NCBI GenBank assembly: GCA_015501585.1
Contig: JADNRY010000001.1
Coordinates: 992,001 to 1,056,000 of the forward strand
DNA: 64,000 nucleotides
Direction: 5' to 3'
From: Rhodocollybia butyracea
Lineage: Eukaryota; Basidiomycota; Agaricomycetes; Agaricales; Omphalotaceae
In this document: positions 1 to 9,884 of the stretch, piece after piece
Position numbering within the stretch: the first letter of the stretch is position 1
Layout of the letters: every line of letters begins with the position of its first letter
Notes under the pieces: generated by a model
Databases searched by the model: none
The model's input: only the letters and a program-made list of their open reading frames with translations
Told to the model about the DNA's origin: nothing
Program-made: the position numbers and the translations under genes

Positions 1-2056
1 CATGACCAGTCCACTGGGTTGTGCTCGCTGGAGACTGTTCCAGCCCTTGTGTGTGCCCTCGATACGGCTACCATCTGAACGGATATCATTACGAGTTCGT
101 GTAAGACAGCCCTTGCGAACATGCTTCATCTGCTCTTCATGGACCTGAATATGAGGTCAGTATCTGAAGAGTTAAAAAAAGGAATGTTTAACCTGACCTT
201 CTTAGTCCTCGAAGTCCATACTCCACCGTTATGTTCCCAAGTGTCGTACATTGAGTCTGCTCCTCTGCACTCCGGTACTCAGCCATTCCAGTCGGAGAAT
301 TTTTCGCTTGCACTTTGAGAATCGCATTCGTGAGATCTGCTGCTACTAATGTATACTTCGGGTTCTTTGTACCGTCACTGAGAGTGTCTGTATAGCTGAA
401 AGTTTATTTCTCAATATTGAAAAACACTAGAAGCTGCTGACTTGGAGTGTACTCACCGATGCACAAAATGATAAACATCCATACCAACGTGAGTGTGGGG
501 GAATGCTGGTTTTACTGCAGATTCAATATGACAGCAGTTATCTGCGATAGCCTCATCGGGGTCTGGTTCATCAAGTTGAGTATACCGTTGCTTCAGGCCT
601 TGGAGAGACTCATTAATTTCATCGTTAGCCATGCTCTGGCAGTAACGCTTCAAGAACATAAATCAGCAATGACCAAAAATCACTTGAATGCACTTACCCA
701 GTAAACAATCTCATTATCTTCATTTATCACATTGAACAAGCCGCCTTTGAGAGGGTTGGAAAGATCTCCATCGGATGAGATAATATTTGCTTTGCGAGCG
801 GTTCGGAATGTATGATCAAACAAAAGGACTCAACCTAGATAGTAGATATGTACTCAATGAGAATGGACTTGTAGCGAATCTGGAATGAATGAAAGTGTAC
901 CTGATAAGGTTTGTAGATATTCAGCAGATTCTTCATGTCGTGTTGTTTCAGTGAAGTTGCAGAAGATATCAGTGATCAGGTCATCTGTGATTGAAGTGCC
1001 GTCATAACCAGAAGTATCAAATGGACTTGAAAAGGCCTTCAGAGCGAGAGGCTTGAATGGAGTATTTCCCTGTAATTCATACAGTTTAACATAGTCAAGG
1101 CAATTCTTATGGTACTCTGTTAAATGTAACTCTGCGATTTTGATATCAGAACTAGAATTCCAAGTATAGTGAATAACTCACGTTTGATATGCTCGGCCAT
1201 CCCTCCTGATGTTAATGATGGGCGAACCTCAACTATAAAATCATACAGTTCATGTGTTAGAGCACAACATTTGGAAAAGTGGGGTATTCCACCTGAAGAG
1301 GATATTAGTTACTACTGTAAGATCATTCAATTTACTTACGAGGGATCTCATAGTGCTGCCATTTCTCCCAAAAGATTGCATTTGTGGTTGAGGTACAAAC
1401 ACGGACTGTTTCCTCCTCCAAAATTTCATCGCTCTCTTCTTCGGCTTTGTTTTCAGACTTGGACCCAGCACCGCTTGCGCAATCTGGACAGCGCAGCTGG
1501 AATCCTAGTGCTCTCTCCTCCCGAAACATGCCATGTACCTCTCGAGGACCAGCACCAGTCCATCCTTTCCAAGTTGGTTTATGGTGTGAATTTCTGGGAC
1601 AGCGACGAAGTTCTGAATAGTAGAAGGGATGAACAATATTAAGAGGTTTGATGTAGAATATTTTTGGCTCTATTTGTGGAGAAATCTGGCGAATTGTTGA
1701 ATGAAATGGTGTTGGAGGCATGAAACGAGGTCCATAGAGTGGAATTTCTGGTCGAAGTATTTTAGGTGAGCCTGCTCCTTTGACCTTTCGCTTTTCATGC
1801 ATGTAGTTGACATATTCAACTATATGTGCATCCCACAGTAATTGATCAGTATTCACAGATTGGCTAGACTTTGAGCGATTCTTCTCCCATTGCTGTGCCC
1901 GTTTCTCAACCTAGAAATGTTGTAAATTTATATAAGTCTACCATATAATGAAATGCTTACATTTACTGTCCATTCTCTCGCAAAGGATGCCTGTTTTGAA
2001 GGCGCTTCCAAGCTCTTGAGTGTAGCAAGAACTGCTGTGGGCTCAAAGACAGACAT
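1..2056 (-). CDS. DUF6729 / RNase H-like transposase-type protein, 3' end outside window, probably frameshifted
   Basis: Reading from an ATG at 2056, exons 2056-1961, 1910-1340, 1292-1182 and one starting at 1131 join in frame with GT-AG introns. The first part has the cysteine-containing block seen in agaric DUF6729 proteins (WTGAGPREVHG followed by LRCPDC near 1500-1570). After it come GIPHFSKCCALTHELYDF and IKQLHLTEYHKN, then a DDE-like region with DHTFRTARKA (about 800-820) and ADNCCHIESA (about 530-560) followed by DVYHFVHR; the two aspartates fit the first catalytic positions of an RNase H-fold transposase. The gene runs off the left edge. Near 250-265 the frame of AEYRSAEEQTQ does not continue into the next conserved block MYDTWEHNGGVW; one missing A would explain it. 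This suggests a dead or dying copy. Assignment to the family is from remembered motifs; the exact transposon superfamily is not clear. Confidence 0.6.
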
Positions 2057-3346
2057 AGTAGAAAGCAAAAATTTCCAAAGCCGGCGCTGTTTGTAAGACC
2101 AGGTTGGCTCAAGTCTGCTCGTTCACTTACCAACCTCAAAGTATGTATGTATGCATCTTGTTACTTACAGATCTCAAGATGATGCAGCTATGAATGGCCA
2201 CCAATGAAGGCAAAGTAAGATTGTACTCTGTCCGTGATACTGAAGTCAGAGAATTGCTGAACAGCAAGGTTTCATGAGCAAGTTTTCGAGTGCATCGAAA
2301 GGTTAAGTGTACCTTGTTCATTAAGTACTAAATGAAGCTATTATGTACTGTGGATGATGGTATTTCTTGCCGTATACATATGAAGAGATGTAGATCTTAT
2401 AGAAAAATATGCAGATGGCAGAGGACTGAGGCGATCTTCAAGGAAAGGAATTTACGTACAAATACATCAAGTTGGCAACCATCAACCTTGTTAACAGTGA
2501 ACCAGGTAAACAAATGATGAGCTGGGTCAAACTGACTACTTATCTTTACGCTGGTGCGGTTAGGCCTCGGCAGGTTTGCTTCCGTCTCAGGTATTAGGCC
2601 TCGGGCCCTTTGCGTGCGCCTGCGGCGCACGCGACGTCTCGGTATGACCAATTTACCGTTCTTGCCCAGTTCCTGCCCAATCATTGTCCAGTTGTTGCCT
2701 TGTAGAAATATCGCTCAAAATTTTTAACTAATCACGAGCGAAAAAGATAAGCAATTTCATTATCTTTTTCGGACGAAAAAGATAACAGATTACGGGCGAA
2801 ATTCTTATCGAAAAAGATAATGAATTACAATAGATTTTTCAGATGAAATTATCAAAGATTTACGAGCGAAATTCTGTTTGTTTTTCAATTTATTTTTCAC
2901 ACGAAAAAGAGAACCAATTTTGACCGAAATTCTTATTGAAAAAGGTAAGTAATTACAGCAATAATTTCGGAAAAAATTTCGCCCGTTATTATTTGACGCT
3001 TGCGTAGTGACTTATCCTGATTCCTTATTGCCGCAACAGAGCGTGATTTTATTGTAGTGCTTATTTGATTTGCAGTAAACAATCGGTTTCTTGGGATCAG
3101 TTTATTGACCATAATTATCTTCTAAACCGAGATGAAGTACCGAGATAAAGTGCCCGTTAGCTTTGACAAGAAAGATTGGATATAATCTGGAGCATACACA
3201 GAAGACAGGACAGGATGGACGGTAGAAAAGCCCAAAGCCACTGGGTAAACCATGAGGTCTGAGCTGACATTCCTGCCAGCCAGTTCACTCGAGGGGAAGT
3301 ACCCACTGTCGCGGATGGTTGGGGTCGGCAACGTTGATGAGACTCG
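2057..3346. other. Intergenic, AT-rich, no supported gene
   Basis: No convincing coding sequence. 2136-2690 has only short unrelated frames, with a small GC-rich block at 2590-2640 (GCGTGCGCCTGCGGCGCACG, a perfect short hairpin). 3122-3346 and 3952-4160 are the two flanks of the inserted element described separately; short minus-strand frames read up to the insertion from both sides, which may be remnants of one older gene, but I do not recognise it. Confidence 0.4.
2725..2990. repeat. AT-rich degenerate repeats carrying GAAAAAGATAA
   Basis: The motif AAAAAGATAA or its complement recurs near 2742, 2762, 2775 and 2812, and GCGAAATTCTTAT-type segments recur near 2797, 2868 and 2930. The units are about 60 bp and diverged, in both orientations. 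The region is strongly AT-rich compared with its flanks. I see no gene in it; it looks like decayed satellite or transposon DNA. Confidence 0.5.
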
Positions 3347-3951
3347 TAGTGTTGTGCAGGGTTGGGTCGGGCCGGAGACCCAAGGGTTGGGTCTGGGTCG
3401 GCTGGGTCATGGTCAGTCAAAATCCCGACCCCGACCCACCTAGGCGAGTTGGGTCGGGGTTGGGTTGGGTCTGGGTCGGGTTATACAATTCTTTCTGTCA
3501 TATTGTCACATTATTTCATCTGAACAAGCCTCAAAATACTTACATTGAGGCATTTAGGTGACATAGACTAGCATAGACTACCTCAGTTCAATATGTTCTA
3601 GTATTTATCATGAAAGCCCAATGCAAAAAGTATTTAGCACAGCCACTCATACTCCAAGTATCAGTTGTATTGGCTCAACAATGGTGATGTAATGCATTGT
3701 ATGAGTTACAATGTACATCCTGGTGCTATGGCTGTGATGGCCATCTTTCCATGACCACTAAATATGGCCATTCTGGCTCAGAGTCATGTATATCTCTGAC
3801 CCAGGGTCACGACCCTGGGTCAGTGGTCACCAAATGCCCGACCCTGACTCTTGACCCAATGTGACCCACAGTTGGGTTGGGCTGGGTCGGGGTCGACCCA
3901 GGCTGGGTTGGGTTGGGTCATGGGTCAGAGACCCAACCCTGCACAACACTA
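3347..3951. mobile_element. 605-bp MITE-like element with 22-bp terminal inverted repeats
   Basis: The ends 3347-3368 and 3930-3951 are perfect inverted repeats starting TAGTGTTGTGCAGGGTTGGG. Just inside both ends are subterminal arrays of GGGTTGGGTC (left) and its complement (right), a pattern typical of small non-autonomous hAT-like elements. The hexamer ATGAGA lies four bases outside each end (3337-3342 and 3956-3961) and may be a degraded target duplication. No transposase frame is present. Superfamily is inferred from the ends only. Confidence 0.65.
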
Positions 3952-4296
3952 GATCATGAGAGGCGTTTATAAACCATGTACAACAAGGTTTGGCCGCAGT
4001 GAAAGGTTCGCTCAGGAACACAGAGTAAGAACCGCAAGGCCGTGTTGATTTCGAATCGTCGATATATCAGTCCCGTTGAAGCCAACCAACCAGTGCCTTG
4101 TTGAAGTGTCATAATCAGGCGCTCGATACTCTGGAAAGCCGGGCCGGTTGACGGTCCAATCAAATCGCTTGTGTTGACGACGTTCTCTGTTCTCCCCGAG
4201 TTCTCCTCGACGCCATCATCTTGAGCGGGAAATACTACTTTCCTATTATTTTTGCTTTAAAATCCATCATTTAACGGTCTCTGGCGCTCTGTTGAA

Positions 4297-6903
4297 ATGC
4301 TGAGGCTCGTGACGACTGCGTCGCGACCCAGTGCAGCGGGTTTAGTCGGAAAGGTCGGAGGTGCAAAGTCCAATGGTGAGCAAGGCATATCTTTTTCTTC
4401 GTGGTCTTTTTCAAACTTTGTATAGGCCGCCGCTCCTTTGCAACAACATCTGCTAGACAGGCCGACATTACCCTGACTGTGGATGGAAAGGAAGTAACGG
4501 TTCCCCAAGGCACGATTCTCGCCCAAATTCGCTCTCATTTTATTCTGATTCTCCGAATAAAACCTAGGCTCTGCTTTAATTCAAGCTTGTGAGGCTGCTG
4601 GCTCAACAATACCGCGGTAAGTGTAGACAAGTTTATGTTGTTTTTAGCGTCGTATTGACTTGCTATGTAGATTTTGCTACCATGACAGGTACTTGAGCTA
4701 TGCTTTAGTAGAGTATTCGGTCTGATAAGTATTCCAGACTTGCGATTGCTGGAAACTGTCGAATGTGTCTGGTTGAGGTCGAGAGGTCACCAAAGCCCGT
4801 GGCGTCTTGGTGCGTTCACACACATAAATTTCGGCCGGCTTCTTACCTTGTAGTACAGCGCAATGCCTGCAATGCCCGGTTCAAAAGTGTGGACGAACAC
4901 CCCACTGGTCCACGAAGCCCGCGAAGGAGTGATGGAGTTTTTGTTGTCGAATCACCCATTGGACTGCCCAATTTGCGACCAAGGAGGAGAGTGTGATTTA
5001 CAAGACCAGTCTATGAGATACGGTTCTGACCGTACCCGTTTCCACGAGATCGCGGGCAAGCGGGCTGTAGAGAACAAGGACCTGGGCCCGCTCGTCAAGA
5101 CATCGATGAACCGCTGCATTCAGTGTACCCGTTGTGTCCGTTTTGCCAACGAGGTTGCCGGTGTAGAGGAACTTGGTACCACCGGTCGCGGAAACGATCT
5201 CCAAATTGGAATGTATGTCGAGAAGACGATGGACTCTGAGCTATCTGGAAACGTTGTCGACTTGTGTCCTGTTGGTGCACTGACGAGCAAACCGTACGCG
5301 TTCAGCGCTCGGCCCTGGGAGCTAAAGAACACCGAGTCTGTTGATGTGCATGATGCGCTTGGGTCGAATATCCGTATCGACTCGCGCGGCGTGCAGGTGA
5401 TGCGTATCCAGCCCAAAACGAACGATGATGTGAACGAGGAGTGGATTAGTGATAAGACGCGTTACTCGTACGATGGATTACGCTTCCAACGGCTTACAAC
5501 ACCTCTGATCAAGCAAGGGGACCGTTTCGTCGGTGCGACCTGGGAAGATGCACTTGCCGCCGTCGCCAACGGCCTCGCCGCTTCGGGTGCAAAAGATAAT
5601 GAGATACAAGCTGTTGCCGGACATCTCGCCGACTCCGAATCACTCGTCGCCCTCAAAGATCTGATGAACCGACTTGGCTCTGACAACCTCACTCTTGACC
5701 AGGCGGGAGGTTCTTCTGCACCAGTGCACGGTGTCGACGTTCGCTCCAACTACCTCTTCAACTCCACCATCCCTGGTGTGGAAGAAGCTGATGCCATCCT
5801 GCTTGTTGGAACCAACCCGCGACATGAAGCTGCTGTACTCAACTCACGTATCCGAAAGTCCTGGTTGCACACTGGGCTTGAGGTTGGATTAATCGGTGAA
5901 CGGGCGGATACCACTTACGGCTACGATTACCTTGGTGCCGACATCAAAGCTCTTTCGGATTTCATCTCTGGCAAGGGTGAATTCGCGAAAAAGTTCAAGG
6001 CGGCAAAGAAGCCTCTGATTATCGTCGGAAGTGCCCTCGCTGAACATGCAGATGGTGCCATAGCGTTTAACCATCTTTCCCGTTTCGTAGAGCTCAACAA
6101 GAAGACTTTGGTCACACCGGAATGGAACGGGTTCAGTGTTCTCCAACGTGTCGCTTCTCGTCCAGCAGCTTACGATGTAGGCTTCGTCCCATCCCCGGCT
6201 GCATCGAAAACCAAACCGAAATTCATATATCTCCTCAATGCGGATGAGATCGACCCGACCATCATTCCACAGGATGCGTTCGTTGTGTATCAGGGGCACC
6301 ATGGAGACCTTGGGGCCCAACTGGCGGATGTTTGCTTGCCTGGTGCAGCATATACGGAAAAGAGTTCGACGTGGATCAATGCGGAAGGTAGAAGCCAGCT
6401 GGGACGTGCTGCGGTTCCACCACCAGGGGCTAGTCGAGAAGACTGGAAGGTCATCCGGTAATTTGGTATTTCCTGCATTTATGTTTGGTTTCTGATGATG
6501 TTATTCTACGACAGCGCCCTCTCTGATGTCGTTGGCTCGCCTCTCCCATACGAAGACGTACTTTCGCTTCGCGACCGAATGTGGGAAATCTCGCCTTCGC
6601 TGGTTCGGTATGACATGACTGAGCCGACATCGGTTGAGGTCGCGTTAGCTGGGCTCAAGGCTCTTGCGAAGAAGACGAGCGGGGCCAAGGGCCAGGGCGG
6701 AGTTTTCAAGAAGCCAATAACGAACTTTTACCAGACGGATGTCATTTCAAGAAAGTAAGTTTTCGTGTTGTTAGTTTCTTGGAAGCTGTCGCTCATGTTC
6801 GTTTAATAGCTCTGTAACCATGGCACAGTGCACACGAGCGTTCGTCAAAGGCGAGAACTATGGGTTTGACGAGGGCAACAAGGCAGAGGCTGCGTTTGCA
6901 TAG
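4297..6903 (+). CDS. NDUFS1: NADH-ubiquinone oxidoreductase 75 kDa subunit (complex I, mitochondrial)
   Basis: This is the electron-input iron-sulfur subunit of respiratory complex I in the mitochondrial matrix arm. Eight exons join in frame: 4297-4375, 4426-4509, 4568-4616, 4671-4688, 4738-4809, 4859-6457, 6515-6754 and 6810-6903, giving 744 aa, normal for the family. The N-terminus is an Arg/Ser-rich mitochondrial presequence. Then come the ferredoxin-type 2Fe-2S cysteines ([24 protein letters not shown]), the [13 protein letters not shown] block, [11 protein letters not shown], and the molybdopterin-oxidoreductase-like domain to the C-terminus ending NKAEAAFA. The second intron (4510-4567) has a GC donor; only this splice gives the conserved [15 protein letters not shown]. 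Exon 4 is only 18 nt. Start chosen as the only upstream ATG giving a presequence in frame. Very sure of identity. Confidence 0.95.
4510..4567 (+). other. GC-AG intron in NDUFS1
   Basis: Donor is AAG|GCACGA and acceptor CCTAG. No GT occurs at a position that keeps both VPQG and [10 protein letters not shown] in frame, so the non-canonical GC donor is required by the protein. Length 58 nt. Confidence 0.85.
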
Positions 6904-7060
6904 CGTGGAATCGAACGGTCGTTGTAGAAGTACCTTGAGTAGTTGAAATAATATTTTTCTTTTACACCTTCCACCTTCCACCGAGGTTAGTATAAACTTT
7001 CGATTCATGCATGATGTGGGCAACATCTGCAGTCTAAAAAGTTCTGTACATCAAAGAGAG

Positions 7061-7151
7061 TGATTCGACCCGGGCTCGAACCGGGGACCTTCTGTGCCAA
7101 CAAACCAAATCAATGTTAGACAGATGCGATAACCAACTACGCCATCGAACC
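7061..7151 (-). tRNA. tRNA-Val (AAC) with 17-nt intron
   Basis: A full cloverleaf is readable on the minus strand: 7-bp acceptor stem GGTTCGA/TCGAATC, D arm GCG..CGC, anticodon stem TCTGT/ACAGA with loop CTAAC, T arm CCCGG-TTCGAGC-CCGGG, discriminator A. A 17-nt intron sits at the canonical position one base 3' of the anticodon. Internal A and B boxes are intact (GGTTCGAGCCC). Confidence 0.92.
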
Positions 7152-7307
7152 ATAGTTACGTAGTTGTTTTATGGTACAAGTAGGTATGTGTGCACGTGTC
7201 CTGTCTCTCCACCAATGACGCGGTCCGAACTCCCAAATGATTAATGACGTCGCGTCTCAAAGAGATAAATAGTGCGCAAGTCTATAACTCTGCGACCCCA
7301 AACCAAC

Positions 7308-8828
7308 ATGTCCTCTGTTCCCCATCTTCCATTAACAGATTCTGATTCTGCCAGCGTGCCAAATGCCTCACCTATGCCAATCACTCCTTCCTTCTCTGCA
7401 GCGTCAACAGTTTCGACGCCAGGTTTAGACTTTCCGGGCGCGTATCCTCGCACGCCCAAAGATTTTCCACACACCACGTCCAATGCAACCTCGAATCTGC
7501 TGAACGATAACGCGACACCCTCGCCAGATACTGAGTCTTCGGGTTTGGCAGGCAGGGGTGCCGGCGGTGGAGGTCTTGGAGAAGCTTTTTACAATGCTAC
7601 AGTGACTGCATCGCACTATCTGCCTCCTAGAATCGTCGAATATTTCCGTAAGTCCTTTTTTCGTGTTCTCTTCGCTTATTGACATTGTGCACAGCTGGAG
7701 GCTCTGCGATCGTCGATGCGAACAACGCTGATGCTGATGCTGAACATAATCATAATATGCTCAGAGACGCTCGTGGTATTCCCATTCATTACGACGACTC
7801 AGCGTCCGCAACTAGACCTGACAAGTTCGAATCCGATTCCATCGCGAATGTCAGTACTGTCGCCCAGGACGGATCGGCTGGGGCTACTCCGACGAAGGAG
7901 AAGACTCTCCCGCTGACCGAAAGTGAAACTCATTTGGTTGAGAACGACGAAACAGTCCCTGTTAGTCTGCTCGCATCTCTAGTTTGCCTTTATTTATTTC
8001 GTTTTTGTTGTAGCCTACATCCTCTCCAACGCATACATCCATTGAAAATCCGGTGCCGGTTCCCATAAACCTTACTGCTCGGACCCATCCCCTCGCTGGT
8101 GATGGCACCCAATGGAAAGGTGTCCCATTGGACGAAAGTTATCAGAGCGATGTCGTCGATCATGCTTTAGAGGTGGGCTTTACTTATACACGTTACGTCT
8201 TCTACCTCACTGACTACTGATCTTGCAGGATACTACGACTTCATCTACAGCTGTCAACGCCGATATCCCAACTCCCTCTATTCCATCTCTTTCTTCTCAA
8301 AGCATTGACAAGAGTCTCCCTCGTGTCCCACAAATTCCGGCAACCACCTCCGGAATCCAATCTCAAACCGACTCGACCATGGCTAATACAGGCCATTCTA
8401 CTCCCTCAGTTCCTATCAAGTCCCCCGCGGACACCAACTCGAATTTCGTCGCCTCACCGTCTTCGTTTGCCCATAAGTCGGATATAAACAATAGCTCAGT
8501 CCAGTCAAGATCTACTGAGACCACCGGGTCGAATTCATTGTCCGCCCCTCCGTCCGCATTTGTATCCACATCCCCCTCCGCATTCGACTCTCCCAGCAAG
8601 AACACTGCTAGCCAGTTCAAAACTTCGTCCTCAAATCATGAAAAGGACGCCTCGGCATCCTCCACAACTTCTTCCTCGGGCTCTGCGAATTCAGCCGGGG
8701 GTCCGATGAGACACAAGACAAAGTTACTCACGAAGCTGAGGGGCGAGGCGAAGATTTTTTCGGGCAAGTTGAGTGGGAAAGAAGAGAAGGTCGAGGAAGG
8801 TAGGAGGATTGTTAGGGGAGAGTTGTAA
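7308..8828 (+). CDS. Ser/Thr-rich conserved fungal protein of unknown function
   Basis: Four exons join in frame: 7308-7647, 7695-7960, 8014-8172 and 8229-8828, 454 aa. The ATG at 7308 has a good context (CCAACATGTCC) and a TATA-like GATAAATA lies about 45 bp upstream. Most of the protein is low-complexity Ser, Thr, Pro and Ala, expected to be disordered and cytosolic; there is no signal peptide or membrane segment. A short ordered stretch, ATVTASHYLPPRIVEYFP, precedes the first intron. The basic C-terminus MRHKTKLLTKLRGEAKIFSG followed by KLSGKEEKVEEGRRI looks like the conserved part; I recall similar tails in Agaricomycete hypothetical proteins but no function. Splice sites are all GT-AG and frame-consistent, so the gene model is more certain than the role. 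Confidence 0.8.
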
Positions 8829-9111
8829 AGCACAGTTATCAGTGACCGTGAATAGTGGACTTGTTGTAAGGTTCGCATAAACTCGAATATGTAATTCCAA
8901 CTGTAGAAACTATCTTAACTCGTATCAATCATCGTCGAATAAAAGTACTCCACTTTGATACATCCCACTTAGGTGAGGTTGTGTCCTTTATTGGATGAAT
9001 GAACTTAAGCTTTTGCCAGTAAAGTTCAAGGAGAGATTGTACGGATGTTGGGGAAGCTCAATAAAACAAAGAGAGAATGCGAGCAACAAAAACAACAAGA
9101 CAAACGAACAG

Positions 9112-9207
9112 CTGCCCCAGAGAGGCTCGAACTCTCGACCTTCCGATTGTTTTTCTATCAGAACATATATAACAGTCGGACGCTGTAACCAACTCAGCCA
9201 TGGGGCA
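9112..9207 (-). tRNA. tRNA-Asn (GTT) with 22-nt intron
   Basis: Minus-strand cloverleaf: acceptor TGCCCCA/TGGGGCA, D arm GCT..AGC, anticodon stem TCCGA/TCGGA, loop CTGTTA with anticodon GTT, T arm GAGAG-TTCGAGC-CTCTC, discriminator G as in other eukaryotic tRNA-Asn. The 22-nt intron is AT-rich and one base 3' of the anticodon. The first base pair is T-A instead of the usual G-C. Confidence 0.9.
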
Positions 9208-9299
9208 GATGTCAAGGTTGGCTATTATTGGTTGACATGACTATTAGGTCGGTGCAAGAGTGGTATCGATTTATCAGATATTCGAAGATCTATTAGCAG

Positions 9300-9391
9300 A
9301 GCAGCATGGCGCAGTGGTAGCGCGCGGGGCCCATATAGAACCATATCTGGTTGTCACCCCGAGGTCACTTGATCGAAACAAGTTGCTGCTA
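9300..9391 (+). tRNA. Initiator tRNA-Met (CAT) with 20-nt intron
   Basis: Initiator hallmarks are all visible: A1-T72 pair closing AGCAGCA/TGCTGCT, three G-C pairs in the anticodon stem (CGGGG/CCCCG), and the T loop ATCGAAA (A54 and A60) instead of TTC. Base 33 is C, as in some eukaryotic initiators. D arm GCGC..GCGC. A 20-nt intron follows A37. A box TGGCGCAGTGG is intact. Confidence 0.92.
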
Positions 9392-9884
9392 TATAATAAC
9401 ACGTTGGAAATAGGTCTGTCTTTTTGCGCCTTCCTACCTACCTGCCCGTTCACTCGTTGATGATGGGTAGACTAGTAACACTTTCTTTTCAACGAGCTCG
9501 CAGTGATATCAGAGTGATATGGTAGCGCAGTCACTGACCAGGCTGCGCCGGGAAGCGGGGAATGAAACACGGCGGTTATGTATAGGTTCCTGAGAGTAAG
9601 TGGAATTCATGTACGTGCTGAACCACCGATCACAGTAATTCCCAAGTTCAGATCTCGTATTTTCTTTGCCTTCTCAGCGTTTCGGACCAAAACTCAGATA
9701 TCGAGTGAGGAGGCATCCGGGTGCTGTAAAAAAACGCGTAAGGATCGACCCGCCTATGTACCCTGCAACTATGAAGTCAGAAATTCCATCCTTCAAGAAA
9801 GCGGGGTGCAGAACCAGTGCTAGCTCCAGTCAAGAGAATAGATGTTTTTTCAGGCATAATAAGCAGTAGTGGGAGCTGATCAAG
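9392..9884. other. Intergenic, nothing supported
   Basis: No gene recognised between the initiator tRNA and the foldback element. 8829-9111, the 3' flank of the Ser/Thr-rich gene, is likewise empty apart from a probable 3' UTR. Confidence 0.4.
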
